64,000 nucleotides of DNA, taken from assembly GCA_021108035.1 (NCBI GenBank), contig JAIORQ010000058.1, positions 1 to 64,000 of the forward strand. Reading direction: 5' to 3'. The notes under the pieces are model-generated. The model saw only the letters and a list, made by a program, of their open reading frames with translations. It was not told the DNA's origin and searched no databases. The first letter of the stretch is position 1; each line of letters opens with the position of its first letter. Below, piece after piece: positions 63,664 through 64,000 of this stretch. A program made the position numbers and the translations under genes. This DNA comes from Bacteroidales bacterium (lineage in GTDB: Bacteria; Bacteroidota; Bacteroidia; Bacteroidales; JAADGE01).

Positions 63664-63999
63664 ATGACAGCAAGAGAATCATTTGGAGAGTATATTAAAA
63701 AACTACGAGAAGAACACAAACTACCTCTTAGAAAAGTAGCGCCGGTATTAGACATTGATCCATCAACACTAAGTAAAATAGAAAGAGGTGAAAGAACTGC
63801 AAATAAAGAAATGTTACCACTACTTGCCGAATTATTTAATGAAGATGAAAAAAGATTAAGTATAATTTTTTTTAGCGACAAAGTTGCTTATCAAATCTTG
63901 GGAGAAGAAAATCCTGATGAAATTCTAAAAGTAGCAGAAAAAAAAATTCAATATTTAAAAAATAAGAATCTTAAACAAGGTTCATTTGACCTGAAATAG
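63664..63999 (+). CDS. XRE-family helix-turn-helix regulator
   Basis: The ATG at 63664 is preferred to a TTG at 63616, which lies inside the operator. The 111-residue protein has a Cro/C1-type helix-turn-helix (about 8-65; LRKVAPVLDIDPSTLSKIERGER) and a C-terminal helical part (about 80-111). This type (MTARESFGEYIKKLREEH) occurs in Bacteroidota next to DNA methyltransferase or restriction genes as a control protein; here the neighbour lies past the right edge, so that link is inference. Complete, ending at 63999. Confidence 0.8.
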   Translation: MTARESFGEYIKKLREEHKLPLRKVAPVLDIDPSTLSKIERGERTANKEMLPLLAELFNEDEKRLSIIFFSDKVAYQILGEENPDEILKVAEKKIQYLKNKNLKQGSFDLK

Positions 64000-64000
64000 T

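Noticed and set aside
1-64000. rRNA or tRNA genes
   Set aside because: No recognisable rRNA core sequence or tRNA cloverleaf was noticed in any spacer on either strand; a covariance-model search would settle this.

Overview
The window looks like a chromosomal segment of a low-GC Bacteroidota bacterium, probably a free-living or sediment Bacteroidales/Marinilabiliales-type organism (inference). The signs are type IX secretion (T9SS) C-terminal sorting domains of types A and B, a PorP/SprF protein next to a PD40-OmpA protein, a TonB-dependent receptor, LruC-type lipoproteins, DUF4924 and DUF1987 proteins, and TAnnTTTG -7 promoter elements. No rRNA, tRNA or CRISPR array was seen.

Layout. 0-1.5 kb: two small unknown genes and a hairpin-rich spacer. 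1.5-7.7 kb: an operon-like row of LruC lipoprotein, small secreted beta protein, 920-residue usher-like barrel protein and PapD-like chaperone, which I read as a possible chaperone-usher-type surface-fibre locus; a YwqK/MORN repeat protein follows. 9.4-25.9 kb: a large phosphorelay island with REC-PAS-kinases, single-domain receivers, kinase-less PAS proteins sharing one C-terminal coiled tail, a frame-broken periplasmic-binding-protein sensor, a six-PAS kinase and a REC-PAS-LuxR regulator. 26-27 kb: a divergent operon of three unknown proteins, two of them small membrane proteins. 27.2-36.3 kb: a T9SS type B operon (14-PKD adhesin, PorP/SprF, OmpA) followed by a REC-kinase. 36.7-38.7 kb: a T9SS type A protein. 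38.8-47.4 kb: two RelA/SpoT homologues with complementary active-site decay (the first also split by a frameshift), around an FAD oxidoreductase, a SiaC-like protein and a T9SS type B protein. 47.7-64 kb: M16-like protein, universal stress protein, XerD recombinase, GH3/beta-lactamase fusion, TonB-dependent receptor, papain-like T9SS protease, DUF4924, ArsC-like reductase, prfB with its programmed frameshift, a receiver-linked adenylate cyclase and an XRE regulator at the right edge.

Most notable signal. Five promoters carry a 15-bp box (consensus near ARGTAWWWWHACTCW) ending exactly 22 bp before a TAnnTTTG element. They precede the usher-like operon, the 21.3 kb kinase, the divergent small-membrane-protein operon, the T9SS operon and the T9SS type A gene. 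Extra boxes lie 36 bp apart. I infer a regulon, plausibly controlled by the LuxR-type response regulator at 24.8 kb, linking this phosphorelay to surface and secreted proteins.

The spacers are also rich in nested inverted-repeat elements: a 225-bp family with two copies, a 131-133-bp family with two copies plus end remnants, and a 270-bp singleton. A 21-bp palindrome is inserted in frame between PAS domains of a kinase.
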